A stretch of DNA of 64,000 bases from SIG603 sp044432645. Its GTDB lineage: Bacteria > Bacillota > Clostridia > Oscillospirales > Acutalibacteraceae. Below, piece by piece: positions 7,749 through 16,611 of this stretch. The stretch spans positions 1 through 64,000 of the forward strand of contig JAWXUM010000009.1 of assembly GCA_044432645.1 (NCBI GenBank). The letters run 5' to 3'. The notes under the pieces are model-generated. The model was given only the letters and a program-made list of their open reading frames with translations, made no database searches and was not told where the DNA came from. How positions within the stretch are numbered: the stretch's first letter is position 1; every line of letters starts with the position of its first letter. The translations under genes and the position numbers were made by a program.

Positions 7749-9584
7749 ATGGCAAAAACAATTGGTATTGATTTAGGTACAACAAACTCATGTGTAGCAG
7801 TTATCGAAGGTGGCGAACCTGTAGTTATCGCAAATTCAGAAGGTGCAAGAACAACTCCTTCAGTTGTTGGTTTTTCTAAAACTGGCGAAAGAATGGTTGG
7901 CCAAGTTGCTAAACGTCAAGCAGTTACAAACCCAGACAGAACAATTTCTTCTATTAAAAGAGAAATGGGTACAAACCACAAAACAAGCATTGACGGAAAA
8001 GATTACACTCCACAAGAAATTTCAGCTATGATTTTACAAAAACTTAAAGCAGATGCAGAAGCTTATTTAGGCGACACAGTAACAAGTGCTGTTATCACAG
8101 TTCCTGCTTACTTTACTGATGCTCAAAGACAAGCAACAAAAGATGCTGGTAAAATTGCTGGTCTTGATGTTAAAAGAATTATCAACGAACCAACAGCTGC
8201 TGCTTTATCATATGGTATAGACAAAGACAACGAGCAAAAAGTTATGGTTTACGACTTAGGTGGTGGTACATTCGACGTTTCAGTTATCGAAATGGGCGAC
8301 GGTGTTCAAGAAGTTCTTGCTACTGCTGGTAACAACAGACTAGGTGGCGATGACTTTGACCAAAGAGTTATCAACTGGCTTGCAGATACATTTAAAGCTA
8401 CAGAAGGTGTAGACCTTAAAGGCGACAAAATGGCTATGCAAAGACTTAAAGAAGCTGCTGAAAAAGCTAAAATTGAGCTTTCAGGCATGACAAATGCAAA
8501 CATCAACTTACCATTTATCACAGCTGATGCAACTGGCCCTAAACACTTAGACTTAAATTTATCAAGAGCAAAATTCAACGAAATCACAGCTGACCTTGTT
8601 GAAAACACAATGGGTCCTGTTCGTCAAGCTCTTAATGATTCTGGCCTTTCAATTGGTGAAATTAATAAAGTTTTAATGGTTGGTGGTTCTTCAAGAATTC
8701 CAGCAGTTCAAGATGCTGTTAAAAACTTTATTGGTAAAGATCCATTCAAAGGTATTAACCCAGACGAATGCGTAGCTATCGGTGCAGCACTTCAAGCTGG
8801 TGTTCTAGGTGGCGAAGTTGACGGTTTACTTCTTCTTGATGTTACTCCACTTTCACTAGGTGTTGAAACAATGGGTGGAATTATGACTAAAATCATCGAA
8901 AGAAATACAACTATTCCAACAAAAAAATCACAAATTTTCTCAACAGCTGCCGACAACCAAACTTCTGTTGAAGTTAATGTTTTACAAGGTGAAAGAGAAT
9001 TTGCAAGAGATAACAAGCAACTAGGTCTATTTAAACTTGACGGTATTGCTCCTGCAAGACGTGGTATTCCACAAATCGAAGTTAGCTTCGACCTTGACGC
9101 TAACGGTATTGTTAACGTTTCTGCTAAAGATTTAGGAACAGGCAAAGAACAACACATCACAATTACTTCTTCAACAAACATGAACAAAGAAGAAATTGAT
9201 GCTGCTGTTAAAGCTGCTGAACAATTTGCAGAAGAAGACAAAAAACGCCGTGAAGAAGTTGAAGTTAAAAACACAGCTGAAAATCTATGCTACCAAGCAG
9301 AAAAATTTGTAGCTGACAACGCTGACAAAGTTGGCGAAGAAGACAAAAATGAAATCAACTCAAAAATTGCTGGTATTAAAGAAATCATGACAGGTTCTGA
9401 CATCACAGCTATTACAACAGCTACAGAAGACCTACAAAAAGTTCTTCAAGAAGTTGGTGGCAAAATGTACGCTCAACAAGCACCACAAGGTGACCCAAGC
9501 GTAGACCCAAGTGCATACGGCGACGCTACAGGAACTGCTCCAGAAGGCGACGTTTACGACGCAGATTTCAAAGATGTTGACTAA
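7749..9584 (+). CDS. dnaK: Molecular chaperone DnaK (Hsp70)
   Basis: ATP-dependent cytosolic chaperone working with DnaJ and GrpE. 611 residues from the start chosen here. Nucleotide-binding domain motifs include IGIDLGTTNS at the N-terminus, VYDLGGGTFDVS and MVGGSSRIPAV; the substrate-binding domain follows from about residue 360, then a helical lid and a short Pro/Gly/Asp-rich tail ending DADFKDVD. The reading frame is open back to 7650, but that extension runs through the repeat element and does not resemble DnaK. The ATG at 7749, with AAAGGA upstream, gives the conserved MAKTIGIDLG start. Confidence 0.98.
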   Translation: MAKTIGIDLGTTNSCVAVIEGGEPVVIANSEGARTTPSVVGFSKTGERMVGQVAKRQAVTNPDRTISSIKREMGTNHKTSIDGKDYTPQEISAMILQKLKADAEAYLGDTVTSAVITVPAYFTDAQRQATKDAGKIAGLDVKRIINEPTAAALSYGIDKDNEQKVMVYDLGGGTFDVSVIEMGDGVQEVLATAGNNRLGGDDFDQRVINWLADTFKATEGVDLKGDKMAMQRLKEAAEKAKIELSGMTNANINLPFITADATGPKHLDLNLSRAKFNEITADLVENTMGPVRQALNDSGLSIGEINKVLMVGGSSRIPAVQDAVKNFIGKDPFKGINPDECVAIGAALQAGVLGGEVDGLLLLDVTPLSLGVETMGGIMTKIIERNTTIPTKKSQIFSTAADNQTSVEVNVLQGEREFARDNKQLGLFKLDGIAPARRGIPQIEVSFDLDANGIVNVSAKDLGTGKEQHITITSSTNMNKEEIDAAVKAAEQFAEEDKKRREEVEVKNTAENLCYQAEKFVADNADKVGEEDKNEINSKIAGIKEIMTGSDITAITTATEDLQKVLQEVGGKMYAQQAPQGDPSVDPSAYGDATGTAPEGDVYDADFKDVD

Positions 9585-9601
9585 ATTATAATTAAAAATA
9601 T

Positions 9602-9668
9602 AAGGGCGAACATTGTTCGTCCGTATATTTGCGTTAACCCTCGTAGGGAATGGTCTTGACCATTTCGC
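9602..9668 (+). repeat. Two tandem GTAGGG-type hairpin units in the dnaK-dnaJ gap
   Basis: Unit 1 (9602-9625) has stem GGGCGAAC/GTTCGTCC with loop ATT and edge CCGTA. Unit 2 (9642-9668) has GTAGGG with stem AATGGTC/GACCATT. Unit 2 shares its arms with the copy at 7647-7666 but has a different loop (TT instead of AA). Both units are in plus orientation, unlike the inverted pairs elsewhere. Confidence 0.75.
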
Positions 9669-9705
9669 AAACACGAAACAACCCTGTATATTAAGGAGAG
9701 ATTTT

Positions 9706-10854
9706 TTGGCAGACAAAAGAGATTATTACGAAGTCTTAGGCGTTCAAAAAGGCGCTAGTGACGATGAAATAAAAAAATCATATAGAAAACTTGCAAAAAA
9801 ATATCACCCAGACTTAAACCCAGACAACAAAGAGGCTGAAATTAAGTTCAAAGAAGCTAACGAAGCTTACGAAGTGTTGTCTGACAATGACAAAAAAGCT
9901 AGATACGACCAATTCGGTCACGCTGGTGTCGACCCTAACTTTGGTGGTGGTGCCGGTGGTGGCAATCCATTCCAAGGTGGTGGATTTGACGTTAACGATA
10001 TTTTTGAAAGCTTTTTTGGTGGTGGTTTCGGTGGTGGTGGCAGAAGAGGCAACCCAAACGCCCCAAGACGTGGTACAGACTGCGAATCAACTGTTACTAT
10101 TACATTTGAAGAAGCCGCCAAGGGTGTTACCAAGGACATAAAATATCAACAAGTTGAAAAATGTAGCGATTGTGGTGGCTCTGGCGCACAAAAAGGCACA
10201 TCGCCTAAAACTTGTCCAAATTGTGGTGGTAGTGGTCAAGTTAAAATTAACCAACGTACTCCGTTCGGTGTTGTTCAATCAGCTACTACTTGCGACAAAT
10301 GCCGTGGTACTGGTAAAATTATTGAACAATCTTGTAAAACTTGTGACGGTAAAGGCAGAGTAAGACGAACAAAAACCATAGAAGTTTCTATTCCAGCTGG
10401 TATAGATGATGAACAAGTTTTAAATGTAAGTGGTAGAGGTAACGCTGGTGTTAATGGTGGCCCTAACGGCGATTTAAGAGTTTACGTAACAGTTAGACCA
10501 CATGCTATTTTTCAAAGAAAAGGCAATGATGTTTGGTGCGAACTTCCAATCACACTTACTCAAGCTTGCTTAGGCGACGAAGTTATAGTGCCAACTTTAG
10601 ACGGAAAAGTTAGTTACAGTATACACGAAGGCACTCAACCTGGTGATGTATTTAAATTAAAAGGAAAAGGTATTCCTAGTGTTCATGGCCGTGGAAAAGG
10701 CGACCAATATGTTCAAGTAGTTGTAGAAATACCTAAAAATCTATCAAAAAAACAAAAGGATATTTTACGTGAATTTGATGATAAAATGGAAGAAAAAAAT
10801 TATCAAAAACGCAAAAATTTCTTTGGTAAAATTAAAGATTTATTCGGTGAATAA
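9706..10854 (+). CDS. dnaJ: Chaperone protein DnaJ (Hsp40)
   Basis: Co-chaperone that delivers substrates to DnaK and stimulates its ATPase. 382 residues. J domain at the N-terminus with KYHPDLNP (HPD motif), a Gly/Phe-rich region (about 70-120), four CxxCxGxG zinc repeats (CSDCGGSG, CPNCGGSG, CDKCRGTG, CKTCDGKG) at about 145-210, then the C-terminal substrate domains. I place the start at TTG 9706, with AAGGAG seven bases upstream, giving the expected N-terminus LADKRDYYEVLG; an ATG at 9613 lies inside a repeat unit and is rejected. Last gene of the operon, followed by a terminator. Confidence 0.97.
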   Translation: MADKRDYYEVLGVQKGASDDEIKKSYRKLAKKYHPDLNPDNKEAEIKFKEANEAYEVLSDNDKKARYDQFGHAGVDPNFGGGAGGGNPFQGGGFDVNDIFESFFGGGFGGGGRRGNPNAPRRGTDCESTVTITFEEAAKGVTKDIKYQQVEKCSDCGGSGAQKGTSPKTCPNCGGSGQVKINQRTPFGVVQSATTCDKCRGTGKIIEQSCKTCDGKGRVRRTKTIEVSIPAGIDDEQVLNVSGRGNAGVNGGPNGDLRVYVTVRPHAIFQRKGNDVWCELPITLTQACLGDEVIVPTLDGKVSYSIHEGTQPGDVFKLKGKGIPSVHGRGKGDQYVQVVVEIPKNLSKKQKDILREFDDKMEEKNYQKRKNFFGKIKDLFGE

Positions 10855-10860
10855 AATAAA

Positions 10861-10892
10861 GGGTAAGAGAATTAATTTCTCTTGCCCCTTTT
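10861..10892 (+). terminator. Terminator of the hrcA-grpE-dnaK-dnaJ operon
   Basis: GGGTAAGAGAA (10861-10871) pairs with TTCTCTTGCCC (10877-10887) with one G-U pair, followed by CTTTT. It begins 7 bp past the dnaJ stop codon. Confidence 0.85.
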
Positions 10893-10928
10893 GCCATTAA
10901 TTCGAAAAAATTTGTAAAGGGGATACAT

Positions 10929-11657
10929 ATGACATCGACAATGCTCAAGTGGATTGCACTTTTCACCATGATAATAGACCATATTGGTTTACTATTTTTC
11001 CCTCAATATACCGTTTTAAGAATTATAGGAAGAATAAGCTTCCCAATTTTCGCCTTTTTACTAGTGCAAGGCTTTACACGAACACATAGCAGAGTAAAAT
11101 ACGCTATTAGACTAGGTATTTTTGCAATTATCGCCGAAATTCCTTACGACCTTTGTTTTAGCCGTACCATGTTTAACTGGAACAGCCAAAGTGTTTTGCT
11201 TGAACTTTTTATAGGCTTTTTGGCTTTAATTTGCTTAGAACAATGCTTAAAAAAGAATTATTTATGGATTTTTGGCTGTGCTTTAGCTATACTTTTAGCC
11301 CTTATAACAAATGCATCTTACGGAATTTACGGCATAGTTATCATTATGGCAATGTTCGCTTTTCGAAAAACAAGAGGAGCAGACGTGCTTGCATTTATAG
11401 CACTGACCTATGCTTTTTATGGTATTATGGATTACAGCATAAGCTTTTTGGGCGAAAGTTACACAATTTTACAAACAAATTCGGTACAAATGTACGCTTG
11501 TTTCGCTGCAGTTTTACTTGCGATATACAACAACAAATTAGGCAAAAAGCCATCAAAATGGATGTTCTACATAGTTTATCCTGTTCATTTGCTAGTGCTT
11601 TGGTTCTTATACTATGTTTTAGTTATTGGAACACTGCCCCCATTTCCATTTTGGTAA
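10929..11657 (+). CDS. TraX-family integral membrane protein
   Basis: Polytopic membrane protein of 242 residues with about seven or eight hydrophobic segments. The N-terminus STMLKWIALFTMIIDHIGLL and RIIGRISFPIFAFLLVQGF match the TraX family, named for the F-pilin N-acetylating protein and widespread on Firmicutes chromosomes where its substrate is unknown. No conjugation genes lie nearby, so a role in acylating a cell-surface component is only inference. AAAGGGG precedes the ATG. It stands alone between the dnaJ terminator and glyA. Confidence 0.8.
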   Translation: MTSTMLKWIALFTMIIDHIGLLFFPQYTVLRIIGRISFPIFAFLLVQGFTRTHSRVKYAIRLGIFAIIAEIPYDLCFSRTMFNWNSQSVLLELFIGFLALICLEQCLKKNYLWIFGCALAILLALITNASYGIYGIVIIMAMFAFRKTRGADVLAFIALTYAFYGIMDYSISFLGESYTILQTNSVQMYACFAAVLLAIYNNKLGKKPSKWMFYIVYPVHLLVLWFLYYVLVIGTLPPFPFW

Positions 11658-11722
11658 TTATAACTTGAAATTTTAACAACTTAATAGTATAATAAGCTAA
11701 AGAATTAACGGAGGTTTTTATT

Positions 11723-12976
11723 ATGTACAAAGATTTACAAAACAGCATAGAATTTGTTTCAAATTACGATAAAGAAATTTCAGACGCAATGGCTCTTGAA
11801 CTTGCACGTCAAAAAAGAAATTTAGAGCTTATAGCTTCTGAAAACATAGTTTCCCCAGCAGTTATGGCTGCAATGGGTAGTGTTTTAACCAACAAATACG
11901 CCGAAGGATACCCTGCTAAAAGATATTACGGTGGTTGTGAATGTGTTGATATTGCTGAAAATATTGCAAGGAATAGAGCTTGTAAGCTTTTTGATGCCGA
12001 ACACGCAAACGTGCAACCTCACTCTGGTGCACAAGCCAACTTAGCTGTATATTTTGCTCTTCTAGAAAATGGCGACACTGTTTTAGGTATGAATTTAAAC
12101 GAGGGTGGTCATTTAACCCACGGTTCACCTGTTAATATGTCAGGTAAAAATTACAACTTTGTGGCTTACGGCGTTGACAGTGTAACTCATACAATTGATT
12201 ACGACAAATTAATGGCTCAAGCTATAGAAGTTAAACCAAAAATGATTGTTTCAGGCGCAAGTGCATACCCTAGAATTATTGATTTTGCTAAAATTCGTGA
12301 AATTTGTGATGCTTGTGGCGCTTTAATGATGGTCGACATGGCTCATATTGCTGGTTTAGTTGCAGCAGGTGTTCATCCAAGCCCAGTACATTTCGCTGAT
12401 GTAGTAACTTCTACAACTCACAAAACTTTACGTGGCCCTCGTGGAGGTTTAATTCTTTGCAAAGAAAAATACGCAAAAGCTATTGATAAAGCAATTTTCC
12501 CAGGCACACAAGGTGGACCTTTAATGCATACTATTGCCGCAAAAGCTGTTTGTTTTGGTGAAGCTTTACAAGATGATTTCAAAGAATACGGTAAACAAAT
12601 TGTAATTAACACAAAAGCTTTAGCTGATAATTTAACTAAAAGAGGTATTAAACTTGTTTCTGGTGGAACAGACAACCACTTAATTCTTATTGATTTGTCC
12701 GAAACCGAAGTAACTGGTAAAGAACTTGAAAAAAGACTTGACGAAGTTTATATTACAGTAAACAAAAATACAATTCCAAACGAGCAAAAAAGTCCTTTTG
12801 TAACAAGTGGTATTAGAGTAGGCACAGCTGCTGTTACAACTAGAGGTTTAAAAAAGGATGATATGGACGTAATAGCACAGTGTATTTACTTAGCTATTAC
12901 TGATTTTGAAAATAACATGGACAATATCAAAGAAAAAGTAACAAGCATTTGTGAAAAATATCCACTTTACGAGTAA
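11723..12976 (+). CDS. glyA: Serine hydroxymethyltransferase
   Basis: PLP enzyme that converts serine + tetrahydrofolate to glycine + 5,10-methylene-THF, the main one-carbon source. 417 residues, the family norm. The PLP lysine is in VTSTTHKTLRGPRGG near residue 230; the N-terminal RQKRNLELIASENIVS and AGYxxRYYGG-like YPAKRYYGGCECVD are characteristic. GGAGG lies upstream of the ATG. rarA follows 11 bp after the stop, so co-transcription is likely. Confidence 0.97.
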   Translation: MYKDLQNSIEFVSNYDKEISDAMALELARQKRNLELIASENIVSPAVMAAMGSVLTNKYAEGYPAKRYYGGCECVDIAENIARNRACKLFDAEHANVQPHSGAQANLAVYFALLENGDTVLGMNLNEGGHLTHGSPVNMSGKNYNFVAYGVDSVTHTIDYDKLMAQAIEVKPKMIVSGASAYPRIIDFAKIREICDACGALMMVDMAHIAGLVAAGVHPSPVHFADVVTSTTHKTLRGPRGGLILCKEKYAKAIDKAIFPGTQGGPLMHTIAAKAVCFGEALQDDFKEYGKQIVINTKALADNLTKRGIKLVSGGTDNHLILIDLSETEVTGKELEKRLDEVYITVNKNTIPNEQKSPFVTSGIRVGTAAVTTRGLKKDDMDVIAQCIYLAITDFENNMDNIKEKVTSICEKYPLYE

Positions 12977-12987
12977 GGAGAAATCCC

Positions 12988-14265
12988 GTGTATAATGCTC
13001 CGTTAGCAGATAAAATAAGACCGATAACTTTAGACGACGTAGTAGGTCAACAGCATATTTTAGGCAAAGGCAAAGCGCTTAGAAGAATAATTGAAAGCAA
13101 CGAAATTCCTAATTTAATCTTTTACGGTCCGTCAGGAGTAGGCAAAACTACTGTAGCCTCAATAATTGCAAAAAATACTAATAAATATCTGGTCAAGCTT
13201 AACGGAACTAACGCAAGTACAGCCGATATTAAAGATTTAATAAAGGAAACTAACGGCTTTTTAGGCACAAATGGTATACTCCTTTATTTAGACGAAATTC
13301 AGTATTTCACTAAAAAGCAACAACAAACCCTTTTAGAAGTTATAGAAAACGGCAAGATAACTTTAATTGCCTCTACAACTGAAAACCCTTATTTTTATGT
13401 GTATAACGCTATTTTAAGTCGAAGTACAGTTTTCGAGTTTAAACCTATTAACTCTTTTGACATTGAAAAAGCTGTTGTTAGGGCGTTTGAAACTTTAAGT
13501 GAAAATAAACCTTACCCTATCGAATATGAACCAGAAGTTGTTAAGCATATTGCTATGTCATGTGGTGGCGATGTTCGAAAAGCGATGAATTCTACCGAAC
13601 TTTGTATGCTTACTGCTGACCAAACAGATGTTGGCTATAAAGTCACTTTAGAAATGGCTAAACAGCTTAGTCAAAAAAGCGCTATGCGTTACGACAAAGA
13701 CGGCGAAGAGCACTATGATATTATTTCAGCCTTTCAAAAATCTATGAGAGGGTCTGACCCCGATGCTTCACTTCATTACTTAGCAAGGCTTATTGAAGCT
13801 GGCGATATAGCCATTATTTGCCGAAGGCTTTTAATTTGTGCATGCGAAGATGTTGGTCTTGCGTATCCACAAATTATCCCAATAGTCAAAGCCTGTGTAG
13901 ACTCTGCCTTAATGGTTGGTTTTCCAGAAGCAAGAATTCCACTAGCCGACGCCGTAATCATAGTGGCAACAGCACCAAAGTCAAACTCTGGCGAATGCGC
14001 TATTGATAGAGCACTTGCAGATGTAAAAGCTGGCAAAACTGGCAGTGTTCCAAGAAGTCTTCAAAATGTTCACTTCGATGGTGATGATGTTAACAATAAG
14101 GGCCAAAATTATTTATACCCACACGATTATCAAAATTCGTGGGTTAAACAACAATATTTACCAGACAATTTAGTTGGAAGTAAATATTATATATCTGGGA
14201 ACAATAAAACCGAACAAAACTTTCAAAGGTATTGGAACGAAATAAAAAAGGGGGAAATCAAATGA
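12988..14265 (+). CDS. rarA: Replication-associated recombination protein A (RarA/MgsA AAA ATPase)
   Basis: Clamp-loader-like AAA+ ATPase acting at stalled replication forks. 425 residues. N-terminal ADKIRPITLDDVVGQQHIL, Walker A GPSGVGKTT near residue 50, Walker B LLYLDEIQYF near 95 and a C-terminal tetramerisation/MgsA region containing YPHDYQNSWVKQQYLP, typical of the family. Starts at GTG 12988, with AAGGAG overlapping the glyA stop region. Its stop overlaps the next gene's start as ATGA (14262-14265), indicating translational coupling. Confidence 0.95.
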   Translation: MYNAPLADKIRPITLDDVVGQQHILGKGKALRRIIESNEIPNLIFYGPSGVGKTTVASIIAKNTNKYLVKLNGTNASTADIKDLIKETNGFLGTNGILLYLDEIQYFTKKQQQTLLEVIENGKITLIASTTENPYFYVYNAILSRSTVFEFKPINSFDIEKAVVRAFETLSENKPYPIEYEPEVVKHIAMSCGGDVRKAMNSTELCMLTADQTDVGYKVTLEMAKQLSQKSAMRYDKDGEEHYDIISAFQKSMRGSDPDASLHYLARLIEAGDIAIICRRLLICACEDVGLAYPQIIPIVKACVDSALMVGFPEARIPLADAVIIVATAPKSNSGECAIDRALADVKAGKTGSVPRSLQNVHFDGDDVNNKGQNYLYPHDYQNSWVKQQYLPDNLVGSKYYISGNNKTEQNFQRYWNEIKKGEIK

Positions 14266-14921
14266 ATCCTTTAGTACTTAGCAACATAAATTACGGCGTT
14301 TACGCAGTTGGCGTAAAATTTGGCGATAAAGCTTCTGCTTCTATCGTAAGTTCCGTTACAGAAATTGTAAGTAGCCAAGAAAAACTTATTTCAATAAGTG
14401 TCACAAAAACAAGTCACACTGCAAAAAGCATAAAAAAAGACGGACAATTTACCGTGTCAGTGTTATCCGAGCAAACTCCTGCAACTATAATAGGTGCTTT
14501 GGGGTTAGTTTCAGGCGAAAAAACTGACAAGCTAAAAAATGTAAGACATAAAATTTTGCTTGAGGGTCTTCCTGTTATTAAGGAAAATACTTGTTGTTGG
14601 TTTTTGTGCAAGCTCATAAAAACTATCGAAGTTGGTAATCAATATATTTTCATTGGCGAAATAACGGCTGGCAGTGATGTCGCTTACGGAAAACCTATGA
14701 GTTTTAATTATTATAGAGATGAGCTTAAAGGGACAATTCCAAAAGAATGCCCAGCTTACCAAGCACCTGTGCAAACTTTTGACAAAAGCAGTGGCGAAAG
14801 TTTCGTGTGTAACGTTTGTGGTTACATTTACAACGACCCTAACTTTAGTTTTGAAGAACTAGAACAAGCATGGACTTGCCCCGTATGTGGTATGCCAAAA
14901 AGTGCATTTGTACGAAAATAA
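14262..14921 (+). CDS. Flavin reductase-like protein fused to rubredoxin (high-molecular-weight rubredoxin type)
   Basis: 219 residues. An N-terminal FMN-binding flavin-reductase domain (about 1-160) is fused to a C-terminal rubredoxin (about 180-219) with the Fe(Cys)4 motifs CNVCGYIY and CPVCGMPKSAF. In clostridia and acetogens such Hrb proteins pass electrons from NAD(P)H to flavodiiron proteins for O2/NO detoxification; that partner is not in this window. The start is ATG 14262, overlapping the rarA stop and preceded by GGGGGA; an upstream in-frame ATG at 14232 lies within rarA and lacks a good site. A paralog lies at 43720-44367. Confidence 0.9.
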   Translation: MNPLVLSNINYGVYAVGVKFGDKASASIVSSVTEIVSSQEKLISISVTKTSHTAKSIKKDGQFTVSVLSEQTPATIIGALGLVSGEKTDKLKNVRHKILLEGLPVIKENTCCWFLCKLIKTIEVGNQYIFIGEITAGSDVAYGKPMSFNYYRDELKGTIPKECPAYQAPVQTFDKSSGESFVCNVCGYIYNDPNFSFEELEQAWTCPVCGMPKSAFVRK

Positions 14922-14928
14922 TATAGCA

Positions 14929-14963
14929 AAAAGGCAGTTGAAAAAAATTTTCAACTGCCTTTT
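14929..14963. terminator. Bidirectional intrinsic terminator
   Basis: Perfect 16-bp stem: AAAAGGCAGTTGAAAA (14929-14944) with 14948-14963, loop AAA, with A and T runs at the ends. It lies between two convergent genes (stops at 14921 and 14976) and can serve both strands. Confidence 0.92.
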
Positions 14964-14975
14964 ATTTACTCTTAA

Positions 14976-15746
14976 TTAACCAACTGCTTCAATTTCGCTG
15001 TTTGGCATTTCAACTACACCTGTCATGTCATAATACATCACGGCAAGCTCTATCGCCCTATCTCTGTAATAATACATAAGTTCTTGTGCATAGTAAACTC
15101 TAGCATTAGAACCCTCGCTTTCGCTTGAAGATAAAATTTCGTCTGCTACAATTTGTATATCATTTTCCCAAGCTATTTGAGCAACATTTAAGTCGCTCCA
15201 CTCAACTTCGTCCATTTCAAGTTTCAACAAAATCAAAATGTTTGTTATTGCGTTTTCCCACTCCTCGTTGGCGACAGTTGCAACATCTACCATAGTATTA
15301 ATGCTTTCTGCCTCGTTTAAAGCTATCAAATATTCACTGTCAATCGCATTATTTTGATAAACCAAAATAAATTCGTCTACTGCATCAATAGTTAAACCAC
15401 TGTTAGAAATAAGCGTGTCTAAGTCGTCATGAGTACAATTTTCGTCGCATTCATGTACAAGAACACTTGTCACTACATCGTCTAAAACATCTTCTTCCTC
15501 AACGTCCTGTTCAACTTCTTGGTCAATTTCTTCATCATCTACAGTTTCTTCATCAGCTTCTTGTACGGTTTCGTCTGGAATTTCTGTTTCTTCGGCTAAA
15601 TCTTCTGTTTCGTCTTGTTCTAAAGTACCAGTAACTATATCCTCAGTTTGGTCAGCACTTGAAATATCAAAGCTTTCAACAAAAGAGCAAGCACTCATTG
15701 TCATTGTTAAAACAACAGCAAAAAATAAAATATATAAATTTTTCAT
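14976..15746 (-). CDS. Putative lipoprotein with acidic linker, unknown function
   Basis: Not recognised. 256 residues. Signal peptide with lipobox TMSAC (lipidated Cys at residue 20), then a Glu/Asp/Thr-rich tether (about 28-85), then an acidic, mainly helical C-terminal region (about 90-250) with no catalytic pattern I can identify. Probably anchored on the outer face of the cytoplasmic membrane. Its linker composition resembles that of the CHAP-like protein at 4067-5149. Monocistronic, convergent with the flavin reductase-rubredoxin gene. Confidence 0.7.
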   Translation of the reverse strand: MKNLYILFFAVVLTMTMSACSFVESFDISSADQTEDIVTGTLEQDETEDLAEETEIPDETVQEADEETVDDEEIDQEVEQDVEEEDVLDDVVTSVLVHECDENCTHDDLDTLISNSGLTIDAVDEFILVYQNNAIDSEYLIALNEAESINTMVDVATVANEEWENAITNILILLKLEMDEVEWSDLNVAQIAWENDIQIVADEILSSSESEGSNARVYYAQELMYYYRDRAIELAVMYYDMTGVVEMPNSEIEAVG

Positions 15747-15874
15747 AAAATCTTCCTTTCACTTCTTTTCGATATTTTACCACATATTTTGAAAAAAGAC
15801 AAATATTTTTGGTGGACTGGCAATTTTTTGAAAAACTCACATATTAATTACTAAATAAAACTGAGGTGATTGAT

Positions 15875-16555
15875 ATGTTTAACCAACTTGTAAATCTGTT
15901 TTCTTCTATAATGTTTTTTATTCTTCATGTAACAGGAGCTGGGTCTTTTCCAAAAGCACTAAGCGCTAAAGATGAGAAAAAATACTTAGAACTTATGCAC
16001 ACTGGCGACGAAAACGCAAGAAAAATTTTAATTGAGCATAATTTAAGGCTTGTCGCACACGTTATCAAAAAATATTACACGCTTACAAACGACCAAGAGG
16101 ATTTAATTTCCATAGGAACAGTTGGGCTTATTAAGGCAATTGACAGCTTCAAACCTGATAAAGGTATAAAACTGTCCAGTTATGCCTCACGCTGTGTTGA
16201 AAATGAAGTGTTAATGCATTTTAGAAGCTTAAAAAAATCAGCAGGCGATGTGTCGCTAAACGAACCTATAGAAACTGATAAAAATGGAAACAGCCTAACA
16301 ATAATGGACACAATGAGTTTTGATGAAGATATAATTGACTTTGTCGATAAAAAAATAAAGTGCAAAAATATATATTTATTTGTTGAAAAAAACCTTGACC
16401 CACGTGAAAAAGAAATCATAATTTTACGCTATGGACTTTACGGAAAAAAACCACTAACTCAGCGTGAAGTTGCGTTAAAACTGAATTTATCAAGAAGTTA
16501 TATTTCACGAATAGAAAAAAAGGCATTAATCACACTTAGACATCAATTTGATTAA
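15875..16555 (+). CDS. sigK: RNA polymerase sporulation sigma factor SigK
   Basis: Late mother-cell sigma factor. 226 residues. A short hydrophobic pro-like N-terminus (about 1-25) ends before the conserved FPKAL, then region 2 with ARKILIEHNLRLVAHVIKKY and DLISIGTVGLIKAIDSF, and region 4 with LDPREKEIIILRYGLYG and the helix-turn-helix TQREVALKLNLSRSYISRIE. Start ATG 15875 lies 6 nt after GAGGTG; the apparent earlier GTG is part of that site. The gene is uninterrupted, with no skin-type element. It shows the organism belongs to a spore-forming lineage. No convincing sigma-E promoter could be assigned by eye. Confidence 0.95.
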   Translation: MFNQLVNLFSSIMFFILHVTGAGSFPKALSAKDEKKYLELMHTGDENARKILIEHNLRLVAHVIKKYYTLTNDQEDLISIGTVGLIKAIDSFKPDKGIKLSSYASRCVENEVLMHFRSLKKSAGDVSLNEPIETDKNGNSLTIMDTMSFDEDIIDFVDKKIKCKNIYLFVEKNLDPREKEIIILRYGLYGKKPLTQREVALKLNLSRSYISRIEKKALITLRHQFD

Positions 16556-16575
16556 TATTTTCTATAAACAAAAAA

Positions 16576-16610
16576 TTCTCACCAACATAATTGGTGAGAA
16601 CTTCGTTTTT
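16576..16610. terminator. Bidirectional terminator between sigK and the isomerase gene
   Basis: TTCTCACCAA (16576-16585), loop CATAA, TTGGTGAGAA (16591-16600): a perfect 10-bp stem. AAAAA on the left and CTTCGTTTTT on the right let it work for sigK and for the minus-strand gene ending at 16612. Confidence 0.88.
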
Positions 16611-16611
16611 A

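Noticed and set aside
9613..9705. ATG start for dnaJ within the dnaK-dnaJ gap
   Set aside because: This ATG lies in a repeat unit. The TTG at 9706 has AAGGAG at ideal distance and yields the conserved J-domain start.
10929..11657. Conjugation module around the TraX-like gene
   Set aside because: No relaxase, type IV secretion or pilin gene is near, and flanking genes are housekeeping; chromosomal TraX homologs are common in Firmicutes.
15875..16555. Skin-type interruption of sigK
   Set aside because: The frame is continuous through regions 2 and 4 and no recombinase gene lies nearby.
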